Below, one piece after another: positions 44,635 through 52,718 of a stretch of DNA of 64,000 bases (its first letter is position 1; every line of letters begins with the position of its first letter). Source of the DNA: an uncultured Verrucomicrobiales bacterium (lineage in GTDB: Bacteria; Verrucomicrobiota; Verrucomicrobiia; Limisphaerales; Palsa-1400); assembly GCA_903927905.1 (NCBI GenBank), contig CAIYOY010000383.1:1-64000 (forward strand), written 5' to 3'. The notes under the pieces were generated by a model. The model was not told the DNA's origin, did not search any database, and saw nothing but the letters and a program-made list of their open reading frames with translations. A program made the translations under genes and the position numbers.

Positions 44635-45795
44635 ATGATCGCATCCGCTGGAGTCCCCTTTACGCCCACGGAAGAAGCGTTCCGCTTTATCTGGGAACAT
44701 TCCCTGGATGGCATGAGGCTGACCAACGAGGAAGGGATCATGGTCATGGTCAACGACGCTTTCTGCCGGCTGGTCGGAAAAAATCGCGAGGAATTGATCA
44801 ATCAACCGCTCTCCATGATTTACCAGACGGATCACGCCCCGGTCATGGCCAAACACATTGACCGGTTTGCCGCCCGCAATGTCGAACCGCTGTTCGAGCG
44901 TGAATTATTTCTCTGGCACGGCCTGAAAGTCTGGTTCGAGCTGTCAAATAGTTTTATCGAAATCCCCGGCCAGGCAACCTTGTTGCTCAGTTTGTTTCGC
45001 GACATCACCGACCGCCGCCAGGCCGAGGAGAAATTGCGCGACTTCACCGCCCGGCTGGAACGGAGCAACCGCGAATTGCAGGATTTCGCCTACGTCGCCT
45101 CGCACGATCTGCAGGAACCGTTGCGCAAAGTCACGGTATTCGGCGACCGTTTGAAGACCAAATTCAGCCCGGCCCTGGGTGACGAGGGCCGCGACTATTT
45201 GGACCGGATGTTAAAAGCGACCGACCGGATGCAGTCGCTCATCAACGATCTTCTGACCTATTCCCGGGTGGCCAGCAAACCCCAGGGTTTTGCGGCGGTG
45301 GATCTGGCCGAGGCGGCCCGGGAAGTCGTCAGCGATCTGGAAGGGCGCATCGAGCAGGTGAATGGCAAGGTGGAGATCGGCGCGCTGCCGGTGATTGAAG
45401 CCGAGTCCCTCCAGATCCGCCAGTTGTTCCAAAACCTCATCGGCAACGCCCTGAAATTTCACCGGCCCGGAACCAAGCCGCGCGTGACCATCGAAGCCGC
45501 CTATTTCGCCCAGCCGGCCCATTTGACAGCGGACGGCAAGCCCCACCCGATGATCCGCCTGACCGTGGCGGACAACGGCATCGGCTTTGATGAAAAATAT
45601 GCCGAGCGAATTTTTCAGGTGTTTCAACGATTGCACAGCCGCGCGGCCTACGAGGGCACCGGCATGGGGCTGGCCATCGCGCGAAAGATCGTCGAACGCC
45701 ACCACGGCAGCATCGCCGCCCAAAGCAAGCCCGGCGAAGGCACCACTTTTATCATCACTTTACCTATCAAACAGCAAACACCCAACAACTCATGA
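44635..45795 (+). CDS. PAS-domain sensor histidine kinase
   Basis: The ORF begins at 44389 inside the upstream gene, so I pick MIASAGVPFTPTEEAF at 44635 (386 residues). A PAS domain (about 15-125: IWEHSLDGMRLTNEEGIMVMVN) precedes HisKA with ASHDLQEPLRKVTVFGDRL, where His is the phosphosite, and a HATPase with NLIGNALKFH, DNGIGFDEKYAERIFQVFQR and GTGMGLAIARKI. This DLQEPLR-type kinase usually pairs with an Rcp1-like regulator, which is exactly what follows: the next gene overlaps by 4 bases. Confidence 0.9.
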   Translation: MIASAGVPFTPTEEAFRFIWEHSLDGMRLTNEEGIMVMVNDAFCRLVGKNREELINQPLSMIYQTDHAPVMAKHIDRFAARNVEPLFERELFLWHGLKVWFELSNSFIEIPGQATLLLSLFRDITDRRQAEEKLRDFTARLERSNRELQDFAYVASHDLQEPLRKVTVFGDRLKTKFSPALGDEGRDYLDRMLKATDRMQSLINDLLTYSRVASKPQGFAAVDLAEAAREVVSDLEGRIEQVNGKVEIGALPVIEAESLQIRQLFQNLIGNALKFHRPGTKPRVTIEAAYFAQPAHLTADGKPHPMIRLTVADNGIGFDEKYAERIFQVFQRLHSRAAYEGTGMGLAIARKIVERHHGSIAAQSKPGEGTTFIITLPIKQQTPNNS

Positions 45796-46253
45796 ATAAA
45801 CCCGGAAAACTAATTACGATACTGCTGGCCGACGATGATCCCGATGATCGGCAAATGACCCAGGAAGCCCTGTCGGAATGCCGCCTGGCCAACGAAATGC
45901 ACGTCGTGGAAGATGGCGAAGAACTCCTGGATTATCTGTTCCGACGCAACAAATACGCCAACCTGGCCAAGGAACCGCTGCCCGGCTTGATCCTGCTTGA
46001 CTTGAACATGCCCCGCAAAGACGGTCGCGAAGCGCTCAAGGAAATAAAAGCCAATCCCGATCTGCGCCGCATTCCCGTCGTCGTTCTGACCACTTCCAAG
46101 GCGGAGGAGGATATTTTGCGCACCTACGATCTCGGCGTGAATTCTTACATCACCAAACCGGTGACTTTTGATTCGTTGGTGGATACGATCAAGGTCCTGG
46201 GCCGGTATTGGTTTGAAATTGTGGAATTACCGCCGGATGAACATTCCATTTGA
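45792..46253 (+). CDS. Rcp1-like single-domain response regulator
   Basis: A 153-residue receiver protein with the acidic triad ADDDPDD, phospho-acceptor Asp in LILLDLNMPRKDG, Thr in VLTTSKAEED and Lys in YITKPVTFDSL. The long insertion after the first helix (YLFRRNKYANLAKEPLPG) is the feature of Rcp1, the partner of cyanobacterial phytochrome Cph1. It overlaps the upstream kinase by ATGA and precedes the hybrid kinase by 3 bases, so all are co-expressed. No output domain; phosphotransfer or protein contact is the likely output. Confidence 0.93.
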   Translation: MNKPGKLITILLADDDPDDRQMTQEALSECRLANEMHVVEDGEELLDYLFRRNKYANLAKEPLPGLILLDLNMPRKDGREALKEIKANPDLRRIPVVVLTTSKAEEDILRTYDLGVNSYITKPVTFDSLVDTIKVLGRYWFEIVELPPDEHSI

Positions 46254-46256
46254 CCC

Positions 46257-48158
46257 ATGACTAACGGCCCCATTCGCGTCCTGCTGGTGGATGATGATGA
46301 AGATGATTACATCATCACGCGGGATCTTTTCAGCGAATTGGACGCGAAGTCGTATCAGTTGGACTGGGTCAAAACTTATGAAGCCGGGCTGGAAGCGATG
46401 ATCCGGCGGCAACACGATGTTTGCATCGTTGATTTTTTTCTCGGCGCGCGCACCGGACTGGATCTCCTCAAACAAGCCAAATCTTACGGTGCCCAGGCCC
46501 CGATCATCCTGTTGACCGGCCAGGGCGACCATAGCGTGGACTTGGATGCCATGCGCGCCGGGGCGGAGGATTTTTTGGTGAAAGGCCAGATCACCGCCAA
46601 ATGGCTCGAGCGCGCCATCCGTTACGCCATTGAACGCAATCGGGCCGAGGAAAAAATCCAGAAGCTCGCGGCCTTTCCCCGGACTAATCCCAATCCAGTG
46701 CTGGAGTTCAGCGCCGAAGGGAAGATGACTTACAGCAATGACGCAGCCCAGCGCATGGCGGCGTCGCTCGGCAAGGACTCCCTGCTGCCCGCGCTGCCGC
46801 CGGACACGCAAATCATCATCGTGGAGTGCCTCCTGTCCGGCCAAAATAAAATCAACCTCCAGACCTCGCAGCAGGGGCGCACCATCTCCTGGTCGTTCAT
46901 CCCGAATACCGCGAGCAAGACGGTGCATTGTTACGCCAATGAAATCACCGACCGTTTGAACCTGGAAGCGCAACTGCGCCATTCGGTCAAGATGGAAGCC
47001 ATCGGCCAGTTGGCCGCCGGCGTGGCCCATGATTTTAATAACATTCTCACGGTCATTCAGGGACATGCCGACCTGTTGCTGCACTCGCCCAAGGTGACGC
47101 CGGAAACGGAAAAGCCCCTGCTGCAAATTTGCCAGGCCTCGGAACGGGCCGGCAAACTGATCAAGCAACTGCTCATGTTCAGCCGCAAACAGGTCCTGCA
47201 ATTGCGCTTCGTGGATGTGAATGAGATCATCAGCAATGTCAGCAAGATGTTGCAACGCCTGCTCGGCGAACATGTCCAATTTGACTTTATCCAGGGCCAG
47301 AACCTGGCCCCCATTTATGCCGACGTCGGCATGATCGAGCAAATCCTCCTCAATCTTTCAATCAATGCGCGCGATGCCATGCCCGGCGGCGGACGCCTGA
47401 TCATCAGCACGGCACAGGTGGTCTTGGAGCCGATGGCTTCGATCCTGAATCCCGAGGCGCGCCCCGGCAATTTCATCTGCCTCAGTGTCAAAGATACGGG
47501 TTGCGGGATGGACCATGCGACCCTGCATCATCTCTTCGAGCCGTTCTTCACCACGAAAGAAACCGGCAAGGGCACCGGCCTGGGGCTGGCCACGGTCTAT
47601 GGCATTGTCAAACAGCATCAGGGCTGGATCGTGGTGGACAGCCAGCTCAATGCCGGCTCGACCTTTTCCATTTTTCTGCCCAGCGCGGCGCGCGAAACCG
47701 CCACGGTTGCGCCGGAAGCGCCGGAAGCCAGGCCGACCGTGCCCGGCGGCCATGAGACCATTTTGGTGGTGGAGGATGAATCGGCCTTGCGAGAATTGGT
47801 GGTCAGCATTCTTGAGCTTTACGGTTACAAGATCTATCAGGCTGAAACCGGGGTGGCCGCGCTGAAAGTTTGGGAAAAACACAAAGATGAAATTGACCTT
47901 CTATTGACTGACATGGTCATGCCGGAAGGGATTTCAGGACGGCAATTGGCCGAGCGCTTGCACCAGGAAGATCCCGAACTGAAAGTCATCTATACCAGCG
48001 GTTACAGTCCGGGCATGGCGGGCAAGGACATCGCTTTGCTGGAAGGGTTTAATTTCCTGGCCAAACCGTATCCGCCCAATCGTCTGGCCCAGGTGGTCCG
48101 CGAATGTCTCGACGGGGTCAAAAAGGGCCACACGGAATTATACCGGAAAAACAAGTGA
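46257..48158 (+). CDS. Hybrid histidine kinase REC-PAS-HisKA-HATPase-REC
   Basis: A 633-residue soluble protein. The N-terminal receiver (DDDEDD; acceptor Asp in VCIVDFFLGARTG; LLTGQGD; Lys in FLVKGQI) is followed by a degenerate PAS (about 140-230), HisKA with [18 protein letters not shown], HATPase ([24 protein letters not shown]) and a C-terminal receiver (LLLTDMVMPEGISG, LAKPYPP). It probably takes phosphate from the upstream kinase-regulator pair or senses its state. The kinase and last receiver are close paralogues of the 35.2 and 40.9 kb hybrids. Confidence 0.93.
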   Translation: MTNGPIRVLLVDDDEDDYIITRDLFSELDAKSYQLDWVKTYEAGLEAMIRRQHDVCIVDFFLGARTGLDLLKQAKSYGAQAPIILLTGQGDHSVDLDAMRAGAEDFLVKGQITAKWLERAIRYAIERNRAEEKIQKLAAFPRTNPNPVLEFSAEGKMTYSNDAAQRMAASLGKDSLLPALPPDTQIIIVECLLSGQNKINLQTSQQGRTISWSFIPNTASKTVHCYANEITDRLNLEAQLRHSVKMEAIGQLAAGVAHDFNNILTVIQGHADLLLHSPKVTPETEKPLLQICQASERAGKLIKQLLMFSRKQVLQLRFVDVNEIISNVSKMLQRLLGEHVQFDFIQGQNLAPIYADVGMIEQILLNLSINARDAMPGGGRLIISTAQVVLEPMASILNPEARPGNFICLSVKDTGCGMDHATLHHLFEPFFTTKETGKGTGLGLATVYGIVKQHQGWIVVDSQLNAGSTFSIFLPSAARETATVAPEAPEARPTVPGGHETILVVEDESALRELVVSILELYGYKIYQAETGVAALKVWEKHKDEIDLLLTDMVMPEGISGRQLAERLHQEDPELKVIYTSGYSPGMAGKDIALLEGFNFLAKPYPPNRLAQVVRECLDGVKKGHTELYRKNK

Positions 48159-48284
48159 TTGGGTTGATCGAAGCGGGCAGAGGAATCTAAAATATTTACA
48201 GCGTCGAACCAAGAAATTAAACAAGCGAAATCAAACTTAGATTTCGCGTCCCGCACCTCGCTGAGATCAGCCAAGCGAGCCGCA

Positions 48285-48318
48285 GCAATTCCATGTAACA
48301 TATGTTACATGGAATTGC
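48285..48318. promoter_or_regulatory. Perfect 34-bp palindrome, TGTAAC-N4-GTTACA core
   Basis: GCAATTCCATGTAACAT and its exact reverse complement, with no loop. It lies 126 bases after the hybrid kinase and 113 bases before the phosphofructokinase start. No T-run follows. It shares the TGTAAC-N4-GTTACA centre with 15799-15838. An operator or a stable mRNA hairpin are possible. The rest of 48159-48431 shows no gene. Confidence 0.75.
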
Positions 48319-48431
48319 CACGGCTTTGAGTTTCCCCTTTACAGTTTAGCTTCAGGTTGGCAAGGTTCGTTTCGTATTTATTGCCGGTACTACCCAACTG
48401 GCAAAGCCACAGTTCGAACCCATTTACACCT

Positions 48432-49703
48432 ATGGCAGAATTAATCGGAAATCTTTTAGTCGCCCAATCAGGCGGGCCCACCGCCGTGATCAACGCCAGC
48501 GTTGCCGGCGTCGTGCAGGAAGCCAAAAAACACGCCTGCATCAAAGGCATTTACGGCGGCATGAACGGCATCCTCGGAATTCTCAACGAGCAGTTGATGG
48601 ATCTGCGCGCGGAAAAGGATGAGGTCATTGAAGCGCTAAAGCACACTCCCGCCGCCGCGTTGGGCACCTGCCGTTACAAGATCGATTTTAAAAAGAAACC
48701 GGAAAAAGCAGCCAAAGACATGGATCGGTTGTTCCAGGTTTTTGAGGCGCACGACATCCATTTTTTCTTTTATGCCGGAGGCAATGATTCGCAGGACACA
48801 GCCGATAAAATTCACGGAGAAGCGATCAAGCGCGGGTATGAGATGCGGGTCATCGGGGTGCCGAAGACGATTGATAATGATTTGCCGCATACGGACCATT
48901 GCCCGGGATTTGGCTCGGTGGCGAAATATAATGCCACCACGGTGATGGAAATCGCCACCGACGTCAGCAGCATGGCGACGGATGACGGGGCTTGTTGCGT
49001 GGTGGAGGTGATGGGACGCGGGGCGGGCTGGATCGCGGCCAGCACGGTTTTGGCGCAACGCGCGCCCGGTGATGCGCCGCATATCATTTTGTTGCCGGAA
49101 ATTCCGTTTAATGAAGCGGCCTTTTTGGCCAAGGTGAAATCGGTCGTGGCCAAGCTGCGCTACTGCGTGGTGGTGGTCGGCGAAGGGTTGAAGAAGGAAG
49201 ACGGCACTGAATTCAGCGCGGACACGACTCGCTTGGACGCGTTCGGCCACCCGGTGCTTTCCGGCGCGGCGGAGCGGTTGGCGGAAATTGTTTACGGGAA
49301 ATTGAACACCAAAACGCGTTCGGTGAAGCTCGGTTACGCCCAACGCTGCGCTGCGCATTACGCCAGCGCCACCGATGCGGCGGAAGCGGCCGCCTGCGGT
49401 GAAGCAGCGGTGCGAGCGGCCACCGAAGGCAAGAGCGGTTACATGGTGAAGATCGTTCGCACGCAACAATCTCCTTATAAATGGAAAACCGATCTGCAAC
49501 CGCTGAAAGACATCGCCAACGTCGAGCATTTCATCCCGCGCGATTGGATCAGCGCGGATGGGTTCATGCCGAACGAAAAATTTGTGGACTATGCGCGTCC
49601 GTTGATCGAAGGAGAAACAAAAGTCCCGACCGAAGGAGGCTTGCCCAAATTCGCCGTGCTGGAAAAGAAGCAATTGCCGAAAACGCTGGGGAAGAGAAGT
49701 TAA
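48432..49703 (+). CDS. pfp: PPi-dependent 6-phosphofructokinase
   Basis: A 423-residue enzyme that interconverts fructose 6-phosphate and fructose 1,6-bisphosphate with pyrophosphate. The ATG at 48432 (MAELIGNLLVAQSGGPTAVIN) is the family N-terminus; the ORF extends further only by chance. GGNDSQDTAD has Asp at the position that is Gly in ATP enzymes, and PKTIDNDLP has the Lys typical of PPi enzymes. The first Asp of the usual GGDDS is Asn here, which is uncommon. VMGRGAGWIA is the sugar-phosphate site. Confidence 0.9.
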   Translation: MAELIGNLLVAQSGGPTAVINASVAGVVQEAKKHACIKGIYGGMNGILGILNEQLMDLRAEKDEVIEALKHTPAAALGTCRYKIDFKKKPEKAAKDMDRLFQVFEAHDIHFFFYAGGNDSQDTADKIHGEAIKRGYEMRVIGVPKTIDNDLPHTDHCPGFGSVAKYNATTVMEIATDVSSMATDDGACCVVEVMGRGAGWIAASTVLAQRAPGDAPHIILLPEIPFNEAAFLAKVKSVVAKLRYCVVVVGEGLKKEDGTEFSADTTRLDAFGHPVLSGAAERLAEIVYGKLNTKTRSVKLGYAQRCAAHYASATDAAEAAACGEAAVRAATEGKSGYMVKIVRTQQSPYKWKTDLQPLKDIANVEHFIPRDWISADGFMPNEKFVDYARPLIEGETKVPTEGGLPKFAVLEKKQLPKTLGKRS

Positions 49704-49909
49704 AAAAAGGATTTTGGACTCGCGCGAAGCGTCTGGTGCGCCTTGTTAGTTGGCGTTTTTTGTCGGCACAGCGTCAAAAGGGGTAGAGAGCTAACCACAC
49801 TCCAGGCGCTTCGCGAATTTTTCCATTTGATCCACCTGCGCGCACAGGCGCACCGGTGTTAACGCAAATCATGGCTTGACTCCCGGTCGGGGCCCGATAA
49901 TTTTCGCCT
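49704..49909. other. Intergenic spacer
   Basis: 206 bases between pfp and the secreted protein gene. GCGCGAAGCGTCTGGTGCGCC and GGCGCTTCGCG form imperfect inverted segments, perhaps a terminator for pfp. Nothing coding recognised. Confidence 0.4.
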
Positions 49910-51991
49910 ATGTCAAAATCGGGCAAAAAAGCATGTTTTTTATTGGTTGTTTTGACCCATTTTCTCCTACTGGCTCCCTTTGGCTCCGTGGCGGCAGCGA
50001 CCGCCAATTTCAACACCATTTTCCACTACAGCGTATTTTATTATGACGATAACATGGACTTCAATCCTGGCATCTTTCTGGGTATTACCGGCGAAGTTCA
50101 TGGCAATCGAAATATTTACGTAGCCGCCTTAGCTAGCCTGACATTCTCCAACGAAGTAGAAGCGGCGGGGAATATAATTAGCGGGAAAAACCCGGCCAGT
50201 CCGCTGGCCGCCGGCACCGGTCCGGTGAATTTCCTGAGTACAAAAACCTCTGGAACACCCATTTATTTTCTCCCAAGTGACGCAACCAGTCAAAACTTCA
50301 ATGGACATGCCCTTGTTGAGGTGCCACCCGTAGGAGAATCGTCCACCACTGGATTTGGAACGAACCGACTTTACAATCAGGTGGACATGATTATCACCAT
50401 AACCAACAGTCCAACCAATCCGGTCGTGATCCAAGCCAAGAGTGGGATAGCAATCAACGGCGGGCTGACCACCACCATCCCTTGGACCAATTTTTTATCC
50501 ACAAATCTGACGTTCTATGATTTCCGTCAATCAGCCACGATCCAAGCCGTCACCCTTGATATTGGTAAATTAAAACGATGGAGCGAAACTAATTCCCTGT
50601 TACGACCCTTGTTGGGCAATAGGGATGTCACATCTGTTTTCCTCGCCGATGTGCGCGCAATGGCCAGCACCAATCAGTCAGGCATCGTGATCACCAACGG
50701 GAAATTCCTTCCCTCGCTCGGGTTAACGATTGTCACGCCTAATCCTGTTTTTACCCTAGGAGATTTCAATACGACCATTGATGGAACCAACTTCTATCCC
50801 GGGACCAATGACACATCACATACACGACCGGCCGCAATCATGTGTGATGCAATTAATATATTATCGAGCTCCTGGAACCCGGGCGCCTTCGTTTTAGCCA
50901 CCCGAATTGCCGCCAGCACTACGGTCAATGCCGCCATCGTGACCGGCAATGTCACCACCACTAACAGCCACTACAGCGGAGGGGTGGAAAATTTTTTCCG
51001 ATTTTTGGAAGACTGGAGCTTTGGGACGTTTACATACAACGGATCCATGATCCAACTTTTTGCCAGCCGAATTGCCACTGCCCCGTGGGTCGCCCCCGGC
51101 CCATCAGCCAGCGTTTATAATCCTCCCGTCTGTCATTGGAATTTTGACCGGAATTTTTTAAATGCGGCAAAAGTACCGCCCTTGACGTTTTATATTGATA
51201 CAGGGCCGGTTCCGTTGCCGACCATTTTGGCCGATCCTCAAAGCACAAATGTTCTAGTTGGAAGTTCTCTGACCTTGAGTGTTTTCGCGACCAACAATTT
51301 TTCTGGTTTCTATGCAACCACCCCTCTGACTAATCAATGGTATTTCAATACCAACACTCCGCTGACCAAGGCCACCAACAACACCCTGATCTTGACCAAT
51401 ATCCAACTGGCCCAAGCCGGAGTGTATCACGTTATGGTCTCCAATGCTGCCGGAGGGGTCGCCAGCGCCTTTGCGACCGTCACCGTGACGAAGAGCGACA
51501 CCGTAACCACCCTTGGCGCCTTGCCTTGGTCGCCTCAGTTCCAACCCTTAGATTTTTCTGCCACCGTCACCGCTGCTTCCGGAACGCCTACTGGCCAAGT
51601 CGAATTCAAAGACGGCGTCAATAGCTTGGGCTCCGCTCTCTTAATTTCCGGCACAGCCCTGTTGAACAACATCAACCTTTCTCTCGGCAATCATACCATC
51701 ACCGCTTATTATTCCGGTGACGCCAAATACAACGCCAGCAGCTCCAGTTCCGCCGTGCAACGTCTTGGGTTTTATTTCCTGCCACCAATCTTGAAACCAG
51801 ATGGAACGGTGAGTCTGGGTGGCTCAAGCACTCCCGGTCAAACCGCCGTTCTGGAACACGCGGACGCCTTGCAAACCCCGATGATCTGGCTCCCGCTTGA
51901 CACCAATACGGCCGACACCAACGGTCGCTACAATTTCATTCAACCCATTTCTGGCGCTACTTCCAGTTTTTATCGCCTGCGCCTGCCGTAG
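49910..51991 (+). CDS. Secreted Ig-like protein with shared C-terminal module
   Basis: A 693-residue protein with a signal peptide (CFLLVVLTHFLLLAPFGSVAAA). The first 420 residues are Asn/Thr-rich beta structure without a named family. Residues about 425-525 are an Ig-like domain (ILADPQSTNVLVGSSLTLSV ... VSNAAGGVASAFATVTV). Residues about 530-620 are a Big_3-type repeat (TPTGQVEFKDGVNSLGSALL ... ITAYYSGDAKYNAS). The last 65 residues (AVLEHADALQTPMIWLPLD to FYRLRLP) match the C-terminal module of two proteins near 9 and 12 kb. Probably surface-exposed. Confidence 0.83.
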   Translation: MSKSGKKACFLLVVLTHFLLLAPFGSVAAATANFNTIFHYSVFYYDDNMDFNPGIFLGITGEVHGNRNIYVAALASLTFSNEVEAAGNIISGKNPASPLAAGTGPVNFLSTKTSGTPIYFLPSDATSQNFNGHALVEVPPVGESSTTGFGTNRLYNQVDMIITITNSPTNPVVIQAKSGIAINGGLTTTIPWTNFLSTNLTFYDFRQSATIQAVTLDIGKLKRWSETNSLLRPLLGNRDVTSVFLADVRAMASTNQSGIVITNGKFLPSLGLTIVTPNPVFTLGDFNTTIDGTNFYPGTNDTSHTRPAAIMCDAINILSSSWNPGAFVLATRIAASTTVNAAIVTGNVTTTNSHYSGGVENFFRFLEDWSFGTFTYNGSMIQLFASRIATAPWVAPGPSASVYNPPVCHWNFDRNFLNAAKVPPLTFYIDTGPVPLPTILADPQSTNVLVGSSLTLSVFATNNFSGFYATTPLTNQWYFNTNTPLTKATNNTLILTNIQLAQAGVYHVMVSNAAGGVASAFATVTVTKSDTVTTLGALPWSPQFQPLDFSATVTAASGTPTGQVEFKDGVNSLGSALLISGTALLNNINLSLGNHTITAYYSGDAKYNASSSSSAVQRLGFYFLPPILKPDGTVSLGGSSTPGQTAVLEHADALQTPMIWLPLDTNTADTNGRYNFIQPISGATSSFYRLRLP

Positions 51992-52053
51992 CGGTCCGAT
52001 GCTATAAGGAAACAAGACTTGTTTGGTCGTGGTAAACGGCATATGGTTTAAAC

Positions 52054-52332
52054 ATGAAAATGGTTACTGTCCTTGAAGCACAGAATCAGCTTGGTCGTTT
52101 GGTGGCTGAAGCTTCGCGGGGAGACATCATTGTCCTGACGGATGGGGCCGTTCAAGCCACGCTGGCCCCTTGTGTTCCAAGTCCGCAGCTTGATCCAGAG
52201 GAAGACACGCCTCAGTTGGAAAATGAATTATTGAAAGCAGTCCGAGGGCCGCACGCTCCTTTTTCCAAATCCGAACTTCGTCAAATCGCCGACCGGACCA
52301 TCCAGGAAGAGGGGGCGCGACGACCGCGATGA
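52054..52332 (+). CDS. Phd/YefM-type antitoxin
   Basis: A 92-residue protein. KMVTVLEAQNQLGRLVAEASRGDIIVLTDGAVQATLAP is the Phd/YefM N-terminal fold that binds DNA and represses its own operon. The C-terminal part (ENELLKAVRGPHAPFSKSEL) would wrap and inactivate the toxin. The next gene overlaps by 4 bases. Confidence 0.88.
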   Translation: MKMVTVLEAQNQLGRLVAEASRGDIIVLTDGAVQATLAPCVPSPQLDPEEDTPQLENELLKAVRGPHAPFSKSELRQIADRTIQEEGARRPR

Positions 52333-52667
52333 AACTCGTCCTGCACCGTTCTGATTATTTTAATCTCGATTTTGATTTGCAATACCGGTGGTATTTGAAA
52401 AAAGCCGGATTGGAAGTAGCGGAGCGATATTTGAATGCACTGCTTCTGACTTTGGACGAGTTGGCCATGCAGCCAGACTTGGGGCGGGAACGGCATTTTC
52501 GCCATCGGGAATTAGCCGGCATCCGCACTTTCCGCCTGGTTGCGCCCTTTTCCGTTCATCTGATTTTCTATCGGCACACTGAAACAGAATTATGGGCTGA
52601 GCGTTTGATGTCGGGGGTGCGCGATTTGCCAAGACGTTTAAGGGAACCGCCGGATTCGGCAGAATGA
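52329..52667 (+). CDS. RelE/ParE-family toxin
   Basis: A 112-residue ParE/RelE-fold protein: DFDLQYRWYLKKAGLEVAERYLNALLLTLDELAMQPDLGRERHF, then GIRTFRLVAPFSVHLIFYRHTETELWAERLMSGVRDL. The YRHTETELWAERLMSGVRDL end is standard for ParE-like toxins. Whether it cuts ribosome-bound mRNA or blocks gyrase cannot be told from sequence. It overlaps the antitoxin by ATGA. Confidence 0.9.
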   Translation: MKLVLHRSDYFNLDFDLQYRWYLKKAGLEVAERYLNALLLTLDELAMQPDLGRERHFRHRELAGIRTFRLVAPFSVHLIFYRHTETELWAERLMSGVRDLPRRLREPPDSAE

Positions 52668-52718
52668 CCGATGCAATCAGTTGCAGACAAACCAGATTCA
52701 ATAGTATCCTTCACCTGA

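Noticed and set aside
48285-48318. Palindrome as an intrinsic terminator for the hybrid kinase
   Set aside because: It is AT-rich, has no T-run and its core recurs in a divergent promoter gap, so an operator or other role fits better.
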